Source: Verrucomicrobiota bacterium
GTDB lineage: Bacteria > Verrucomicrobiota > Verrucomicrobiia > Limisphaerales > J093
Assembly: GCA_027493615.1 (NCBI GenBank)
Contig: JAOSKK010000005.1
Location: forward strand, 124,001-188,000
Direction of reading: 5' to 3'
DNA length: 64,000 nucleotides
In this document: positions 63,928 through 64,000 of the stretch, piece by piece
Numbering within the stretch: position 1 is the stretch's first letter
Layout: each line of letters starts with the position of its first letter
Position numbers and translations under genes: made by a program
The notes under the pieces: generated by a model
Seen by the model: the letters and a program-made list of their open reading frames with translations, nothing else
Told to the model about the DNA's origin: nothing
Databases searched by the model: none

Positions 63928-64000
63928 ATGATCACTCGCTGGTGTGACCAGGCCTTGCGCGCCGGACGACTGGCGTGCGCCGCCCTCGCTCTGGGTCTCG
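63928..64000 (+). CDS. Possible start of an exported protein (cut by window edge)
   Basis: From ATG 63928 the frame reads MITRWCDQALRAGRLACAAL then ALGL, an N-terminus with Arg followed by an Ala/Leu stretch, like a signal peptide. Only 24 codons are visible, so this is tentative. Confidence 0.35.
   Translation, partial: MITRWCDQALRAGRLACAALALGL

Overview
The window is GC-rich DNA that most resembles a Gram-negative member of the Verrucomicrobiota (Limisphaerales/Pedosphaera type). This is inferred from a PVC-type membrane-bound dehydrogenase with a C-terminal haem c, a PEP-CTERM protein, a large GGG-repeat adhesin-like protein, Kdo8N lipopolysaccharide genes and many dispersed palindromic repeats. 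No rRNA or ribosomal protein gene is present to fix the taxonomy.

Layout. 1-16.7 kb is chromosomal: a DegT aminotransferase (cut by the window edge), a quinone reductase, folE2, a three-gene P-loop kinase/anti-sigma/response-regulator operon, a PEP-CTERM protein, a PVC dehydrogenase, a PIG-L deacetylase, pgm, nagA and two exported surface proteins. 17.1-35.7 kb is a CRISPR-Cas island: a type III-B Cmr operon (cas10/cmr2-cmr3-cmr4-cmr5-cmr6-cmr1 plus a Csx3-like gene), then a two-TM membrane protein, a reverse transcriptase, cas1 and cas2, then an array of about 38 repeats. An IS4-type element sits inside one repeat and an IS630-type element inside the next spacer. A lexA-dinB SOS operon follows at 35.9-37.8 kb. 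38-45 kb is an accessory zone with GC-rich repeats, an IS66-type element carrying a DUF4338 gene, and an unexplained two-gene membrane module. 44.9-52.9 kb is a Mu-like transposable prophage remnant (repressor, Cro-like HTH joined to a capsid gene, MuA, MuB) next to tRNA-Glu. 53.4-64 kb holds two divergent radical SAM genes, a CehA/McbA-type PHP protein and kdnA-kdsB-kdnB for 8-amino-Kdo.

How the genes work together. The Cmr genes are spaced as one operon (mostly ATGA overlaps). With RT, Cas1 and Cas2 they would form an RNA-targeting system able to acquire spacers from RNA. A Csx3-like ring-nuclease candidate suggests cyclic oligoadenylate signalling, but no CARF effector and no cas6 are visible here.

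Quality caution. About half of the large genes are split by single-base indels, most of them in C or G runs. Each split gene is continuous across frames and keeps its motifs, so these are most likely sequencing or assembly errors. Split genes are annotated as one CDS with the frameshift position stated. Arm lengths, spacer lengths and reading frames were determined by eye.
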